DNA from: an uncultured Prevotellaceae bacterium
GTDB taxonomy: Bacteria; Bacteroidota; Bacteroidia; Bacteroidales; Bacteroidaceae
Direction of reading: 5' to 3'
Assembly: GCA_947174565.1 (NCBI GenBank)
Contig: CAMWJL010000015.1
Coordinates: forward strand, 1-37,033
DNA length: 37,033 bases
This document shows positions 24,200 to 33,783 of this stretch, one piece after another. The position numbers and the translations under genes were made by a program. Within the stretch, counting starts at the first letter, position 1. The number at the start of each line of letters is the position of its first letter. Below the pieces are notes generated by a model. That model saw only the letters and a list, made by a program, of their open reading frames with translations. It was not told the DNA's origin and searched no databases.

Positions 24200-26728
24200 T
24201 TAATGGGCATTGAGGGTGATTGTGGCTGGTTTCAGACCTTTGCCTGTCACTTTGATGGTGGCTGTGCCTGCCTTGCCGTTGCTCTGAATGCCAATGACGA
24301 GTTGACCATGGAAGGTCTTCATCGTGGGCTTTGTGAAGACTTCGAGGCTGGTGGCATCACCATTACAGATTCCTTTGAATTGAGCTGCACCTGTTACTTG
24401 GACGTTGATGGGGGTGTCTGCGTCTGGCACAAGATTGCCATCCTTGTCGAGGATATTGACAGTGATGAAAGTCATGTCTTCACCATCGGCTTTGAGCGGT
24501 TTGATGGGAGCACCTAAATCGCCTGTCAGTTGAATCTGCGATGCCGCACCTGCGGTCTTTACTATTTGGATACCAACCTCTTTGCCGTTTGCGTCATAGA
24601 CGACCACTTTCAGTTCTCCAGGTTCGTACTTCACGTTGTTCCAACGAAGACGATAACGGTCTATGCAAGGGTCGTTGATGTCAGTGATGCGACCATCCTT
24701 GCCTGAAGGAGACTTTGCTGTTGTGTTCTTGCTGATTCGTCCTTGCGACTTCCCGTTCACGAAGAGTTCTGCGGTGGGGTAGTTGGTGTAGCAATAGATG
24801 GGGATGGTTTCGCCTTCACGTCCAGGCCATGTCCAGTGGGGCAGGAGATGGATGGTTGTTTCCTCCTTGTTCCAATGGGAACGATAGAGGTAGTAGCGGT
24901 CTTTAGGAAGACCTGCAAGGTCGAAGATGCCGAAGTAGGAGGAACGGCTGGGCCAATAGTCGTCGTATGGAGTGGGTTCACCGAGATAGTCGAAACCAGT
25001 CCAGACAAACTCACCAATTACCCAGGGCTGGTCTTCTTGTAGAAGCCAGTCATCTTCTGGGATGTTCGACCATTGGCAAGCCTCTACGTCGTAACTGGAG
25101 CACTGACCATCATTGTGAAACTTGTAGTCGGCACGTTCAACAGGAAACTTATACACACCGCGTGAAGAAACGGTGGATGCGGTTTCGCTGCCCAAAATGA
25201 AGCCGTGGCGCAGTTTATCGTAAGCTGTGTGGTATCTTTGTGTGCGGTAGTTGATGCCAGGGATGTCGAGCACCTGTGCAAATCCCGAGGCGATGGCATT
25301 GTCAATGCGGTCCATTCCTGATGTGACGGGACGGGTAGGGTCAAGGACGTGAACCAAATTCTGCATCTCACGAGCCATGCGGTTGCCGTCTTTAGAGCCT
25401 TGTTCGGGGATTTCATTGCCGATAGACCACATGACGATGGATGGATGGAGGCAATTAGCACGGACGAGATTTCGAATATCATCTTTCCACCATTCCTTGT
25501 AGAATCGGGCATAGCCGTTCTTGCCCTTGGGATAAACCCACATGTCAAAACTCTCCGCCATCACCATCATTCCGAGCGAATCATAAACCTCCATCTGCAT
25601 CTGGCTGGGTGTGTTGTGTGCTGTGCGGATAGCATCACACCCCATACTTTTCAGGAGTTCTACCTGACGGATGAGGGCTGCCTTGTTGATGGCAGCACCC
25701 AACATACCGAGGTCGTGGTGCAAGCATACCCCCTTGAACTTGCGTGTCTGACCATTTAACTGGAAACCACCGTTGGCAGAGCATTTCACGGTTCTGAATC
25801 CAATCTTCTTCACCTGTCGGTCGAGCAACTGGTAAGGTCTGCCGTCCTTGATGGTATAGAGCGATACTTGTAAGTCGTAGAGTTTCGGTGTTTCAGGAGT
25901 CCATGGAATGACCTTGTTTATGTCGGCAATCGCTGTTGTTTTACCGTTGTCGTCAAGCTGTGAGAGAAGTTTAAGCGTAGTACCATCCTCTGTCTTGATG
26001 AAGAACTCTACGGCATAGAAGGTGTTAGGTTCCATTCCCGTTATTTGGGCTTTCAGTTCTTCAATGGCACTCCCATGATTAAAAGCCAGTGTGTTTGCTT
26101 CAATGCCCCACTGTTCTATAGCGGTCTTTTGTGTCTGAATCAGCGTGACAGGACGATATAAACCTGCACCAGGATACCAACGGCTGCTTTCTTCTACGTT
26201 CTGAAGATGAACAGCCAGTGTATTGGGTGAACCGTCTTTGTGTACGAATGGTGTGACATCGATGTTGAAAGGTGTATATCCATATTTCCATTCACCTGCT
26301 TTCTTTCCGTTCACATACACAACAGGTTCTGCCATAGCACCATCGAAGTTGAGGAGGGCGCGTGGGCAGCCTTTCTCAACGGTGAAAGTTGTACGATACC
26401 AGCCTTGTCCAATCCAAGGTAAAGACCCCGAGCGTCCTGTTTTTTCGGTGGCTTCTTTCTCACCGTTCTGTTCGATGGCAACGGTCTGTTTGTCAATATC
26501 TTTATCGAAAGGACCGCTGATAGCCCAGTCATGAGGCACTTGCACGGTTTGCCACTTCTTGTCGTTGAAACTTACTTGTGAGGGCGCAATGGTGTCCAAA
26601 CTTTCTCCGCGTGAGAATTTCCAATCGTCGCGCAGCACTGTCTCTGTACGTTGTGCTGTGGCGGTGATTGTTGTGATGGTCATGCCCAACCACAGTAGGC
26701 TTTTGAAAATGTTGTGATAATTCGTCAT
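24200..26728 (-). CDS. Secreted GH2 glycoside hydrolase, beta-galactosidase-like
   Basis: An 842-residue exported enzyme. A signal peptide (SLLWLGMTITTITATAQ) is followed by the GH2 sugar-binding jelly roll (DWKFSRGE through WYPGAGLYRPV), an immunoglobulin-like domain (about 200-300), and the TIM barrel. KGVCLHHDLGMLGAA, MWSIGNEIPEQG (acid/base Glu in NE) and FILGSETASTVSSRG (likely nucleophile Glu) mark the active site; GEFVWTGFDYLGEPTPY is also typical. The C-terminal 190 residues contain further beta-sandwich modules (DUF4982-like and an Ig-like part). Activity could be beta-galactosidase or another GH2 activity. It is 12 bases from the GH43 gene and presumably acts on the same glycan. Confidence 0.88.
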   Translation of the reverse strand: MTNYHNIFKSLLWLGMTITTITATAQRTETVLRDDWKFSRGESLDTIAPSQVSFNDKKWQTVQVPHDWAISGPFDKDIDKQTVAIEQNGEKEATEKTGRSGSLPWIGQGWYRTTFTVEKGCPRALLNFDGAMAEPVVYVNGKKAGEWKYGYTPFNIDVTPFVHKDGSPNTLAVHLQNVEESSRWYPGAGLYRPVTLIQTQKTAIEQWGIEANTLAFNHGSAIEELKAQITGMEPNTFYAVEFFIKTEDGTTLKLLSQLDDNGKTTAIADINKVIPWTPETPKLYDLQVSLYTIKDGRPYQLLDRQVKKIGFRTVKCSANGGFQLNGQTRKFKGVCLHHDLGMLGAAINKAALIRQVELLKSMGCDAIRTAHNTPSQMQMEVYDSLGMMVMAESFDMWVYPKGKNGYARFYKEWWKDDIRNLVRANCLHPSIVMWSIGNEIPEQGSKDGNRMAREMQNLVHVLDPTRPVTSGMDRIDNAIASGFAQVLDIPGINYRTQRYHTAYDKLRHGFILGSETASTVSSRGVYKFPVERADYKFHNDGQCSSYDVEACQWSNIPEDDWLLQEDQPWVIGEFVWTGFDYLGEPTPYDDYWPSRSSYFGIFDLAGLPKDRYYLYRSHWNKEETTIHLLPHWTWPGREGETIPIYCYTNYPTAELFVNGKSQGRISKNTTAKSPSGKDGRITDINDPCIDRYRLRWNNVKYEPGELKVVVYDANGKEVGIQIVKTAGAASQIQLTGDLGAPIKPLKADGEDMTFITVNILDKDGNLVPDADTPINVQVTGAAQFKGICNGDATSLEVFTKPTMKTFHGQLVIGIQSNGKAGTATIKVTGKGLKPATITLNAH

Positions 26729-26740
26729 TATATATAGGTA

Positions 26741-29623
26741 TTAGTTCTTTTGATAGATGATGTAATCTTTGAGTTTGACCCAAGATTTATTTTCGTTGTA
26801 GGTGGTTTGGTACGCACCTATTTTTAGGGTAGGTGTTGTCATCTTGACAGGTGAGCCTGGCATGTTATTCCACGTTTTGCCGTCCTCGCTGGTTCGGGCA
26901 AAGAGTTGGTCTCCACGACGTTCAAACTGGATGTAAGGGTCGTATTCGTACCCTTTGTAGTTGGGATACTGTGGGCGGTTGTGACCACTCAGTATTGTGA
27001 ACATGTTGCCGCAGTTGTAGAGTGGGAAAACTCCCAACTGATAGAACGTGCCTTTGTCGTCTGTGATGAGGAGACCACCTTCGTTATACCCCTTCACATT
27101 GTGCTGTTTCTGTCCTTCCATGTCATCGATGGTGGTCATCACCACAAAGTCACCTTTTACCTCTTGATACATTTCGCCGCCATTCTCAATGGGGGCATTG
27201 TTGAAGTCGCCTGTTATGGCACTTAACGTGAATGCCTCTTTCTTCTCAAACGTTGGCTTCATGTCGGGTGTAAGTTCAAACTTGCTGTCGGGGTCAATCT
27301 CCTCAAAGTCATCGTCACCGAGGGAGGCAATATGGATGTTGCTTGACATGGTGTACATCTTCTCAACCTCTTTGTCTGTTAGCGATTTGGGCATGATGAA
27401 TAAACTGCTGATGTAGCCCATGAAGTTGTTTGCGCCTGATGCGTCAGCTCCAATCGTGATATGACCATCAGGGCGAATCATGAGGAAATTATTCTTCTCT
27501 TTCACCGGTTGACCGTTCAGATAGGCACGTTCCATCCAACCGTCGAAAGTGATGACCCAGAACTGCCATTTCCCTTCTCCATTTTTGATGTCTTGGGATG
27601 CACCGCTGCTTTCAAACGAGCCATTGTGATTGATGAGTCCCGTGGCAGGGTCTGTGCCTAAACGGAACTCTGTTGTGGCGAGGTCTGCACGTGAAGAAGA
27701 CAGCGACACCACTGTGGAAACAGGACCAACTTTAGTGTTCAGCACCCACGCAGCGATGGTGTAAGGAGAGTTATATCGGTAGGTCGTTGGCAGTGTCGTA
27801 TCGCTGACCAGTCGCTGTGTTCCGTTAAAGAAAAAGCCCCATCTCCCGTCTTTCACACGGGTGCGAATTGGCTTGTTAGCCTTGAATGTCATAGAAGGTT
27901 GAGGCTCTCCTTGGTTGGTGCGGTAGCTGATTAACTCGTTGACATCGAATGGCTTGTCCGTCTGTTTGTTGAAAGCCGCAGTGAGTCCTGCATCAATAAA
28001 GATGGATGAAGAGGATATGTTGCGGCTGTCTGCCTCTACATCCTTTTTGTGCATGTCAGGGTATCCGTCGTTGCTTTCCACGTCCGTTTGGGGTAGGGCA
28101 GGAGCCTTTTTCCACACTTTCACGTTCCATATTGCAGGCATGTGCCCGTTCTTTTGTGTGTCGGTGATGCTGATGCGGATGTACCGAGCCGTCACCGTTC
28201 CCTTATCTATCATGGGAGACCCCTGCTGTGTGTTGTCCGTGCGGTCGGCATACATGAACCACTTTTTGCCATCTGTAGAGGTTTCAATCTTGTATTGATA
28301 GAAGAAGGTGGCGTACTCAAATTGTGTCCATACCTCGTTGAATTTCATAGGTGTTCCGAGGTCTATCTGCAACCATTCACTATGGGATGTGGAATTATTA
28401 GGGTCATCCCAGTTGCAGTGGCGTGCCTTCCAAAGCGTGGCGTTGTTGTCGTCCACTGCATATTCTGGCTTGAACCACTCGTCATAGTAGGACGAAGCTG
28501 TGACTTTTGCTCCCCGTGCAAGATTCTTGTATTTGTTGTTTTTGAAGAGGTCAACATTCATGGCGTTGTGGGTCGGTACGATGGGGATGATATCGCCTTT
28601 CTCATCGAACTTCAGTTCATCTATACACACTTGCCTGTTAAAACCATGAACGGATTTTGGATTGTTATGTCTATGATAAACAATGTAATACTTCTTCCCT
28701 TCTTTGAGAATAGAGTGATGGCCAGGACCATGCACAGTCTCGTCCTCGTTGGTGGTGAGAATCTCACCCTTGTACGTGAATGGTCCCATAGGACCAACAG
28801 TGGAAGTGGCGTACTGCACACGGTAGGTGTCGGTGTGGCATGAGCCAGAGGAATAGGTGAAGTAATAGATTCCGTTGCGTTTGAACACAAAGGGAGCCTC
28901 GAAGATGTCTTTCAGTTCCGTGTTGGGAATGAGCCGTTTCTTGGTAAAGAACTCATCGGCAGCGATAGGGAAAGGATGGTTCTCATTCCATCGGCGAGCA
29001 TCTTTCGTCACATTCTCTGCGAGCGCATTGAGGTCGAAGTCACCGTCCTTCAGTTTCGCCACACCACATCCGAAGCCATTGTAGATGCCCCATGTGGTGA
29101 AATAGAGGTATTGGCTTTTATCCTCATCCACAAATAGTTGTGGGTCGAGGGTAATGACGTTGTGTATATATCGGTCAGGCACCATTACGGCATCCTCCTT
29201 ATCGAGGATGTTATGCCAAGGACCGATGGGAGAGTCGCTCTCGCCGATGTTGATATTGCAGGGTTCACAATAGTAGTAACGGAACTTTCCATTAGGTTGC
29301 TGTACCACGTCGGGTGCCCACACCACTTCTGTCGTTGGCCAGTTCATCACAATGTTCTTCCAGTTGACGAAGTCCTTGCTCACCCACACTTGTGCAGGAC
29401 CATAGCCGTTACCTGTACCATCGGTGGTAGCATATAGATAATATGTGTCGCCAAACTTTCGGATGGTGGGGTCAGCGAAGTATCCAGGAATGAACGGGTT
29501 CGCATTCCCAGATGCGTTCCATGCCGTGCCAGCAACAGGCGATGGTGTGTACTCTTTCGGTCGTTGCTGAGCCGACAGGGTTGTCGAGGCTATCAATAGT
29601 AGCGGTAAAACAAACTTCTTCAT
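26741..29623 (-). CDS. Multidomain GH43-family glycoside hydrolase with CBM32-like and LamG-like modules
   Basis: A 960-residue exported enzyme. Signal peptide MKKFVLPLLLIASTTLSAQ; five-bladed GH43 propeller about 30-350 with the catalytic acids visible as YFADPTIRKFGDTYYLYAT (base Asp), VITLDPQLFVDED (pKa-modulating Asp) and IFEAPFVFKRNGIYYFTYS (acid Glu). A discoidin/CBM32-like domain follows (NLARGAKVTASSYYDEWF to about 505), then a LamG/concanavalin-like domain (SPYTIAAWVLNTKVGP region), then a C-terminal beta-sandwich (FTLSAITGDFNNAPIENGGE to the end) resembling DUF1349/GH43 C2 modules. GH43 members act on arabinan, xylan or galactan chains; the substrate is not decidable. No SusC/SusD pair is in the window, so this is not a standard polysaccharide utilisation locus here. 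Confidence 0.9.
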   Translation of the reverse strand: MKKFVLPLLLIASTTLSAQQRPKEYTPSPVAGTAWNASGNANPFIPGYFADPTIRKFGDTYYLYATTDGTGNGYGPAQVWVSKDFVNWKNIVMNWPTTEVVWAPDVVQQPNGKFRYYYCEPCNINIGESDSPIGPWHNILDKEDAVMVPDRYIHNVITLDPQLFVDEDKSQYLYFTTWGIYNGFGCGVAKLKDGDFDLNALAENVTKDARRWNENHPFPIAADEFFTKKRLIPNTELKDIFEAPFVFKRNGIYYFTYSSGSCHTDTYRVQYATSTVGPMGPFTYKGEILTTNEDETVHGPGHHSILKEGKKYYIVYHRHNNPKSVHGFNRQVCIDELKFDEKGDIIPIVPTHNAMNVDLFKNNKYKNLARGAKVTASSYYDEWFKPEYAVDDNNATLWKARHCNWDDPNNSTSHSEWLQIDLGTPMKFNEVWTQFEYATFFYQYKIETSTDGKKWFMYADRTDNTQQGSPMIDKGTVTARYIRISITDTQKNGHMPAIWNVKVWKKAPALPQTDVESNDGYPDMHKKDVEADSRNISSSSIFIDAGLTAAFNKQTDKPFDVNELISYRTNQGEPQPSMTFKANKPIRTRVKDGRWGFFFNGTQRLVSDTTLPTTYRYNSPYTIAAWVLNTKVGPVSTVVSLSSSRADLATTEFRLGTDPATGLINHNGSFESSGASQDIKNGEGKWQFWVITFDGWMERAYLNGQPVKEKNNFLMIRPDGHITIGADASGANNFMGYISSLFIMPKSLTDKEVEKMYTMSSNIHIASLGDDDFEEIDPDSKFELTPDMKPTFEKKEAFTLSAITGDFNNAPIENGGEMYQEVKGDFVVMTTIDDMEGQKQHNVKGYNEGGLLITDDKGTFYQLGVFPLYNCGNMFTILSGHNRPQYPNYKGYEYDPYIQFERRGDQLFARTSEDGKTWNNMPGSPVKMTTPTLKIGAYQTTYNENKSWVKLKDYIIYQKN

Positions 29624-29673
29624 TTTTCTTTTTATTAAGCTAATCTAAGTATTGGTGTTCTGATGTAATATCG

Positions 29674-30717
29674 CTATCGTTTGATTCCCTTTGCATTCAG
29701 TGCCTGCACGTATCGGGCGGCATTGCGCTGGTGTTCAGCATACGACACCGCAAAGTTGTGTGTGCCAGAAAAGTCTTCTTTTGCACACATGTAGATGTAG
29801 TCGTTCGTGTCGTGGTTGAGCACAGCGTCAATGCCAGCAATGCTGGGCACACGGATAGGACCTGGTGGCAATCCGATGTTGCGGTAGGTGTTATAAGGTG
29901 ATTCAACCTTTAGATGTTCGTGGAGCACTCGTCTGATGGAGAAGTCGCCTACAGCAAAGATGACGGTAGGGTCACTTTGTAGTGCCATTTTTCGACGCAT
30001 GCGGTTCATATAGAGTGCTGCAATCGTGGGTTTCTCACCATTATTGGAGGTCTCGCTATCCACGATTGATGCCAGTGTCACCACTTTCTCCTTGGTCATT
30101 TGTTCACCAGCGTATTCGCTCAGATTTTCCAGCAGCTGCATTCGGTCACGATTCCAAAATGCCGCATTCTCCTTTTGAAGACGAGCGAACAGGTCTTCTG
30201 TTGAAATGTCCCAATACACTTCGTAGGTGTTGGGAATGAACAGGGCTGGGAGCGTTTCACAGGTATAGCCCATGGCTTTCAAGTTATTGTCATCCTGCAT
30301 GTAGCGGATGATAGCAACAGAATCAACCATCAGCTGTCGGCTCAACCGTCCAGCCATCTCAGGTAGGGTTCGCACGGAAGGTACCAACAGCTTGACAGGT
30401 ATCTGTTGATGGTTGCGTAGATGCCTCACCAGTGTCAGCACACTGGTTTCATCGCTGATTTCGTATCGTCCTGTGTGCAAGTGCTGCTTGAGGTTCAGGG
30501 CTTGTGCATAGAGATGAAACGTCATCATATCCGTAGGATGTCCCACTGCCTCAATCTTGTGGCAGATGGAATCGTAGTTGTCATCCTCATCAATATAGAG
30601 ATACGCAGTGCCGTCAGGGTGATAGCCGCTTCTGAGCATATACACGATGCTCAACACGGCAGCCACGACCAAGCAGCCTATCCATATCCACACATGCTTT
30701 GTTGTACTTATAGACAT
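29674..30717 (-). CDS. mltG: Endolytic murein transglycosylase MltG (YceG-like)
   Basis: A 347-residue inner-membrane protein with one N-terminal helix (WIWIGCLVVAAVLSIVYML, about 11-29) and a periplasmic LysM-like part followed by the YceG domain. The active-site block is VVTLASIVDSETSNNGEKPT; most homologues read IVExE, here the first acidic residue is Asp and the second Glu is kept. LQSDPTVIFAVGDFS, YNTYRNIGLPPGPI and GTHNFAVSYAEHQRN are the other family landmarks. It cuts nascent glycan strands to terminate peptidoglycan polymerisation. It has a -7 promoter element upstream and is followed at 50 bases by the GH43 gene on the same strand. Confidence 0.92.
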   Translation of the reverse strand: MSISTTKHVWIWIGCLVVAAVLSIVYMLRSGYHPDGTAYLYIDEDDNYDSICHKIEAVGHPTDMMTFHLYAQALNLKQHLHTGRYEISDETSVLTLVRHLRNHQQIPVKLLVPSVRTLPEMAGRLSRQLMVDSVAIIRYMQDDNNLKAMGYTCETLPALFIPNTYEVYWDISTEDLFARLQKENAAFWNRDRMQLLENLSEYAGEQMTKEKVVTLASIVDSETSNNGEKPTIAALYMNRMRRKMALQSDPTVIFAVGDFSIRRVLHEHLKVESPYNTYRNIGLPPGPIRVPSIAGIDAVLNHDTNDYIYMCAKEDFSGTHNFAVSYAEHQRNAARYVQALNAKGIKR

Positions 30718-30841
30718 ATTTTCTTTCTTTTGCGAAGTATCTTAGTTAAAATGTTGGGGCTTTGTCCGTTGGATGGCAAAAGCATCAACGTTTTAGCCTT
30801 TCTCCTAACCAAAACCTCTTGTTTTCCATGAAATATACTTG

Positions 30842-30849
30842 CAAAGATA
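30842..30849 (-). promoter_or_regulatory. Bacteroidetes-type -7 element for mltG
   Basis: The minus strand reads TATCTTTG, 125 bases ahead of the mltG ATG at 30717. This would leave a long leader. No clear -33 TTTG is visible. Confidence 0.45.
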
Positions 30850-30932
30850 TGGATTCTCCCCTAAATATTCTTCTTATGTGTGGAAAGTTTTCTACCTTTA
30901 CCACAAAAATCGCATATTTTTCTCTTAAACAC

Positions 30933-31472
30933 ATGGAAAATTTTAAGGATTTGGTGCAGAAGCGCCGCAGTGTTCGTAAGTTTACAGAACAGGAAATACA
31001 GGCAGAGGACTTGCAGACGATTCTTCGTGCAGCCCTTATGTCGCCTACCAGTAAAGGGACTCGTGCATGGCACTTTGTGGTGGTGGACGACCCCGTATTG
31101 CTCGAGAAGATTTCACTTTGCCGTCCGATGGGTAGCCAGTTCATCGCTGGTGCAAAAGTGGCAGTGGTCGTATTGGGCGACCGCGAGGTGACCGATGCGT
31201 GGTGTGAGGACGCCTCTTTGGCGGCTGTCACCATGCAGTATCAGGCCGCAGACCTCGGTCTTGGCTCTTGCTGGTGTCAGATTCGCAACCGCTTCATGGA
31301 GAACGGTGAGCCATCGGACAATGTGCTTCGTTTTTTGTTGAGATACCCTGAGAACCTGACTGCAGAATGCGTTATCGGTTTTGGCTATCCAGCCATTGAA
31401 CGCAAGCCACAGGACGAGGACAAGTTGAAGTGGGAGAACGTGCATGTCGGTCCTTTCCCCGAAGAAGCTTGA
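30933..31472 (+). CDS. Nitroreductase-family flavoprotein
   Basis: A 179-residue protein of the NAD(P)H:FMN nitroreductase fold. VQKRRSVRKFTEQEI at the N-terminus is the FMN-phosphate binding motif, ALMSPTSKGTRAWHFVVVDD contacts the flavin, and AAVTMQYQAADLGLGSCW with VIGFGYPAIERKPQ completes the family pattern. Substrate unknown; such enzymes reduce quinones, nitro compounds or flavins. The frame is open from an ATG at 30762, but the family starts a few residues before the RRSVR motif, so MENFKDL at 30933 is chosen. It is divergent from mltG. Confidence 0.88.
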   Translation: MENFKDLVQKRRSVRKFTEQEIQAEDLQTILRAALMSPTSKGTRAWHFVVVDDPVLLEKISLCRPMGSQFIAGAKVAVVVLGDREVTDAWCEDASLAAVTMQYQAADLGLGSCWCQIRNRFMENGEPSDNVLRFLLRYPENLTAECVIGFGYPAIERKPQDEDKLKWENVHVGPFPEEA

Positions 31473-31617
31473 AGACGTTTGTATAAGTTCGTCAACAAAA
31501 TTAAGCCACATGATTAACTTTAGAAATCATGGGGTTCACGTATTCTTTTTTTACTAATTTCTCTATTGCGTCATAAGAGAAATAAAATTACAAATATCAT
31601 TCAATCACCTGTATAAT

Positions 31618-32475
31618 ATGTACATAAGTGGATTAAAAAATTATCTTCCTCGGTATAATTATTTGGCAATAACAGCTATCCTCTTGTTGCTTTCTTTTAT
31701 CACTATAAGTTGTGATAGAGAAGACGACGAGCTTATCCCTCAACCAACGGAAACAAGTACAACGATAACGGGATATATAAAGACACCAGATGGAATCCCA
31801 TTAGCTAATATTCCTGTTTCTTTCGACTATATTGTTAAAGGAGTGTTTGGCTCGACAGTCATCCACAAGGCTAAAGGTAACACAGATAAATCAGGATTTT
31901 ATAAAATATTTTTTGAAATCGATGAGACATCGGGCATGGGTTTGCATGACAGATATTCCTTTTCGGTTGATTTATCAGTCCTTCCAACTGATAAATATAT
32001 AATCGCAGAGAAGCTTGACTTTTATATCTCTCTCAATAATAATATTGAGGAATGGAGCGGAAGTACGATTAACTGGAACTTTTCTATACCTCTTAAAAAG
32101 CTTGTCACTGTGAAGGTTGTAAATGACGGTACTTTCGTAAAAGAAGGGAAATATGCCGTTAAAAATATGTTTTCATATTATACCGATGGCGACTTTTTGT
32201 GGGACGAGCAGAATTTATGGGACGATGCAGGAAAGTGGTGTATATTTAAAAGTATAGATATACCTAAAAACGGAACTACATCAGTAACCATTCCTTTTGC
32301 CGTCGGAGTCGAGAATGCTATAAGAGTTGTATATCATGGAGATACTGAATACGGTTATCCTAATGGAATTCCGGCAAGTGGAGGCAAAGTAATTGAAATT
32401 ACCGAAGGATTTAATAATGAAATAGAACTAAATTATCAAACACCAGATTCCAATAATCGTTGGGATGATTTGTGA
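31618..32475 (+). CDS. Putative surface lipoprotein with carboxypeptidase-regulatory-like domain
   Basis: A 285-residue predicted lipoprotein. A hydrophobic N-terminal segment ends in FITISC with lipidated Cys32. The next residues are DREDDE, an acidic stretch like the export signal that places Bacteroidetes lipoproteins on the cell surface. The following STTITGYIKTPDGIPLANIP is a CarboxypepD_reg-like (Ig-fold) opening, where T-x-G-x-V/I-x-D/P is usual. The rest is beta-rich with many Asn/Asp and no recognised domain. AT content is clearly higher than in the flanking genes, suggesting acquisition. Gene-free sequence of 145 bases precedes it; no operon partner is evident. Function unknown. Confidence 0.65.
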   Translation: MYISGLKNYLPRYNYLAITAILLLLSFITISCDREDDELIPQPTETSTTITGYIKTPDGIPLANIPVSFDYIVKGVFGSTVIHKAKGNTDKSGFYKIFFEIDETSGMGLHDRYSFSVDLSVLPTDKYIIAEKLDFYISLNNNIEEWSGSTINWNFSIPLKKLVTVKVVNDGTFVKEGKYAVKNMFSYYTDGDFLWDEQNLWDDAGKWCIFKSIDIPKNGTTSVTIPFAVGVENAIRVVYHGDTEYGYPNGIPASGGKVIEITEGFNNEIELNYQTPDSNNRWDDL

Positions 32476-32510
32476 TTTTTAATTAGAACTATTTTCATGC
32501 GATAACTTAT

Positions 32511-33272
32511 ATGAGAATCATATTGATAGGAGCGGGCAATCTTGCCACAAACTTAGGGAAGGCACTGTTTCATGCTGGTCATGAAATCGTGCAGGTTTAT
32601 AGCCGTACAGAAGAATCCGCCAGTGCTTTGGCGGAGGTTCTGAAATGCGCACATACGACTGATTTGGCAGCAGTACCCACAAATGCCGATGTGTTCATCT
32701 TTGCGCTCAAAGACGATGCGGTGGAATGGGTTGCCAATCAACTGAAAAAGGGTAGGGAAGACCAGCTTTTTGTTCACACGGCTGGTAGCCTTCATGTGGA
32801 TGTATTGCCAACCGCGCGACGGGGCGTGCTCTACCCGATGCAAACCTTCTCAAGATACAAGGATGTGGATTTCAGTGTTATACCCTGCTTTATCGAATCT
32901 GTCCAGCAGAAGGACAAGGAACTGCTGTTGGCGTTGGCAAAGACGATTTCTGACACCGTTTATGAACTGGATTGCGACAATCGGAAGTACCTGCATTTGG
33001 CAGCAGTTTTCTGCAATAACTTTGCCAACCATTGCTTTACGCTCGGGGCGCAGTTGCTGAAAGAGCATGGTAATCTTCCGTTCAGCGTGATGCTTCCGCT
33101 GATTGAGGAGACTGCGAACAAACTTCATGCGATGTCGCCTCATGAAGCACAGACAGGTCCTGCTGTCCGCCAAGACAGGAGCGTGTTAGACAAGCATCTG
33201 TCGCTGCTGTCCTCAACGCCCAACTTGCTGAAAATCTACGAACTTTTCTCAGAAAGCATTTATCATGATTAA
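32511..33272 (+). CDS. Rossmann-fold NAD(P)-binding protein with DUF2520
   Basis: A 253-residue predicted oxidoreductase. The N-terminal Rossmann domain carries [20 protein letters not shown] (GxGNxA dinucleotide loop) and [16 protein letters not shown]. The C-terminal all-helical part ([33 protein letters not shown], then [20 protein letters not shown] and [16 protein letters not shown]) matches DUF2520 proteins. The fold is that of the 6-phosphogluconate/ketopantoate reductase-like group; the substrate is unknown. It overlaps the kdsC-like gene by eight bases, and Bacteroidetes genomes often keep this gene next to it, which might hint at a shared pathway but is not evidence of function. Confidence 0.82.
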   Translation: MRIILIGAGNLATNLGKALFHAGHEIVQVYSRTEESASALAEVLKCAHTTDLAAVPTNADVFIFALKDDAVEWVANQLKKGREDQLFVHTAGSLHVDVLPTARRGVLYPMQTFSRYKDVDFSVIPCFIESVQQKDKELLLALAKTISDTVYELDCDNRKYLHLAAVFCNNFANHCFTLGAQLLKEHGNLPFSVMLPLIEETANKLHAMSPHEAQTGPAVRQDRSVLDKHLSLLSSTPNLLKIYELFSESIYHD

Positions 33273-33783
33273 CTATAACTTGACAAAGATACGTGCCGTG
33301 TTCTTCGATGTGGATGGTGTCCTGTCGTGTGAAACCATTCCGCAGCATCCCAATGGTGACCCTATGCGCACGGTGAACATCAAGGATGGTTATGCCATGC
33401 AGCATGCCGTGAAGTGTGGCTTGGTTCTTGCCATCATCACTGGGGGGCGGACTGAAGCTGTCCGCATCCGCTATGAAAGCCTCGGTTTGAAAGACGTGAT
33501 TCTCGGTGCAGCCGTCAAAATCAAAGTTTACAATGACCTGAAAGAGAAGTACGCCCTTCAGGACGAGGAAATCGCTTATGTTGGTGACGATATTCCTGAC
33601 TATGAGGTGCTTCGGCAATGTGGGTTGCCCTGCTGTCCAGCCGATGCAGCACCCGAAATCAAGGCGGTGTGTACCTATATCTCCCACAAGAACGGGGGAC
33701 AGGGGTGCGCTCGCGACATTCTCGAACAAATTCTCAAAGCACAAGACTTATGGATGCACAACAGTACAGCCTTCGGTTGGTAG
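33265..33783 (+). CDS. kdsC: KdsC-like HAD phosphatase (Kdo-8-phosphate phosphatase)
   Basis: A 172-residue HAD-superfamily hydrolase of the capless C0 type. Motif I is FFDVDGVLS, motif [13 protein letters not shown], the motif III lysine is near [12 protein letters not shown], and motif IV is [12 protein letters not shown]. This matches KdsC, which removes phosphate from Kdo-8-phosphate; other small HAD phosphatases (sialic acid or Nme pathways) are alternatives. The presence of kdsA and kdsD elsewhere in the window supports the Kdo role. The start overlaps the DUF2520 gene by eight bases and the 3' end overlaps maf, so the four genes form one transcription unit. Confidence 0.85.
   Translation: MINYNLTKIRAVFFDVDGVLSCETIPQHPNGDPMRTVNIKDGYAMQHAVKCGLVLAIITGGRTEAVRIRYESLGLKDVILGAAVKIKVYNDLKEKYALQDEEIAYVGDDIPDYEVLRQCGLPCCPADAAPEIKAVCTYISHKNGGQGCARDILEQILKAQDLWMHNSTAFGW

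Noticed and set aside
28142-28843. 233-codon plus-strand frame opposite the GH43 gene
   Set aside because: Antisense to a clear multidomain hydrolase; no independent support.
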